In this document: positions 38,548 through 38,662 of the stretch, one piece after another
How positions within the stretch are numbered: position 1 is the stretch's first letter
Layout: every line of letters starts with the position of its first letter
NCBI GenBank assembly: GCA_945864585.1
Contig: CAMBCF010000042.1
Span: 1 to 38,662, forward strand
Length of the DNA: 38,662 nucleotides
Direction: 5' to 3'
Source: Bordetella parapertussis
GTDB taxonomy: Bacteria > Pseudomonadota > Gammaproteobacteria > Burkholderiales > SG8-41
Translations under genes and position numbers: made by a program
The notes under the pieces: model-generated
Databases searched by the model: none
Seen by the model: the letters and a program-made list of their open reading frames with translations, nothing else
Told to the model about the DNA's origin: nothing

Positions 38548-38662
38548 TCATCCCGCCAGTTGCCGCCGCCACATGGCAAACATCAATTCCCAGTCGCGAT
38601 TGGCTGCCTGTTTGTCGTGTATATCGCGATCCGGCAGGGCGTAACCATGTTCAGCGCCCTGG
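38548..38662 (-). CDS. dienelactone hydrolase family protein, C-terminal end (cut by right edge)
   Basis: The last 37 codons read GAEHGYALPDRDIHDKQAAN, then RDWELMFAMWRRQLAG and a stop. The AEHGYALPDRD motif with its catalytic His is typical of dienelactone hydrolases, which open the lactone ring in chlorocatechol-type pathways. The rest lies beyond the window. It may be intact. Confidence 0.75.
   Translation of the reverse strand, partial: QGAEHGYALPDRDIHDKQAANRDWELMFAMWRRQLAG

Overview
The window looks like a chromosome fragment of a betaproteobacterium of the Burkholderiales type, possibly an uncultured lineage. The case rests on high GC coding DNA, several orphan Bug-type (tripartite tricarboxylate) substrate-binding proteins (four intact, one cut by the left edge, one remnant), a lysC gene followed by tRNA-Ser(GCT), a short XRE regulator of a type I know from Burkholderiales, a cytochrome c', and an arylmalonate-decarboxylase-like enzyme. 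Species cannot be set from the sequence alone.

Layout. 0-1.5 kb: edge of a Bug receptor gene and a HupE/UreJ membrane protein. 1.8-3.8 kb: a compact minus-strand operon of four secreted or small proteins, centred on a trypsin-like protease joined to a SUMF1/FGE-like domain whose reading frame is broken at a run of eight G. 4.1-5.6 kb: tRNA-Ser(GCT) and lysC. 5.8-12.3 kb: XRE regulator, a decayed MFS transporter, a two-subunit molybdenum hydroxylase, YdcH-like protein, dsbB, arfB, cytochrome c' and a diheme cytochrome c. 12.3-15.6 kb: a D-2-hydroxyacid dehydrogenase, a Nudix hydrolase and two toxin-antitoxin loci, one of which has lost most of its toxin gene. 15.7-28.4 kb: a catabolic neighbourhood (amidohydrolase, Bug receptors, enol-lactonase-like hydrolase, ThDP enzyme, 2OG-Fe(II)-type oxygenase, SDR, VOC dioxygenase-like protein) mixed with pseudogenes, gene fragments and small inverted-repeat elements. 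28.6-37.4 kb: a Liv-type branched-chain/aromatic-acid ABC transporter (binding protein, two permeases, two ATPases), two tandem Bug receptors, an arylmalonate-decarboxylase-like enzyme and a beta-propeller protein. 37.4-38.66 kb: C-terminal ends of several unrelated genes set end to end.

How the parts may work together (inference): the 18.9-37.4 kb region looks like an uptake-and-breakdown regulon for organic acids, perhaps aromatic or substituted malonates. An ABC system and periplasmic Bug proteins would capture substrate, an AMDase-like enzyme would decarboxylate or racemise it, and the ThDP enzyme, SDR, oxygenase, VOC protein and enol-lactonase-like hydrolase would act on intermediates. 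No regulator gene is seen within it.

The most notable features are the G8 frameshift in the protease-SUMF gene, the AMDase-like gene beside paired Bug receptors, a short 150-bp element with perfect 17-bp terminal inverted repeats and a likely target duplication, a broken dehydrogenase paralogue split by a 1.3-kb segment with two orphan genes, and the high density of gene remnants. I found no CRISPR array, no intact transposase and no integrase.
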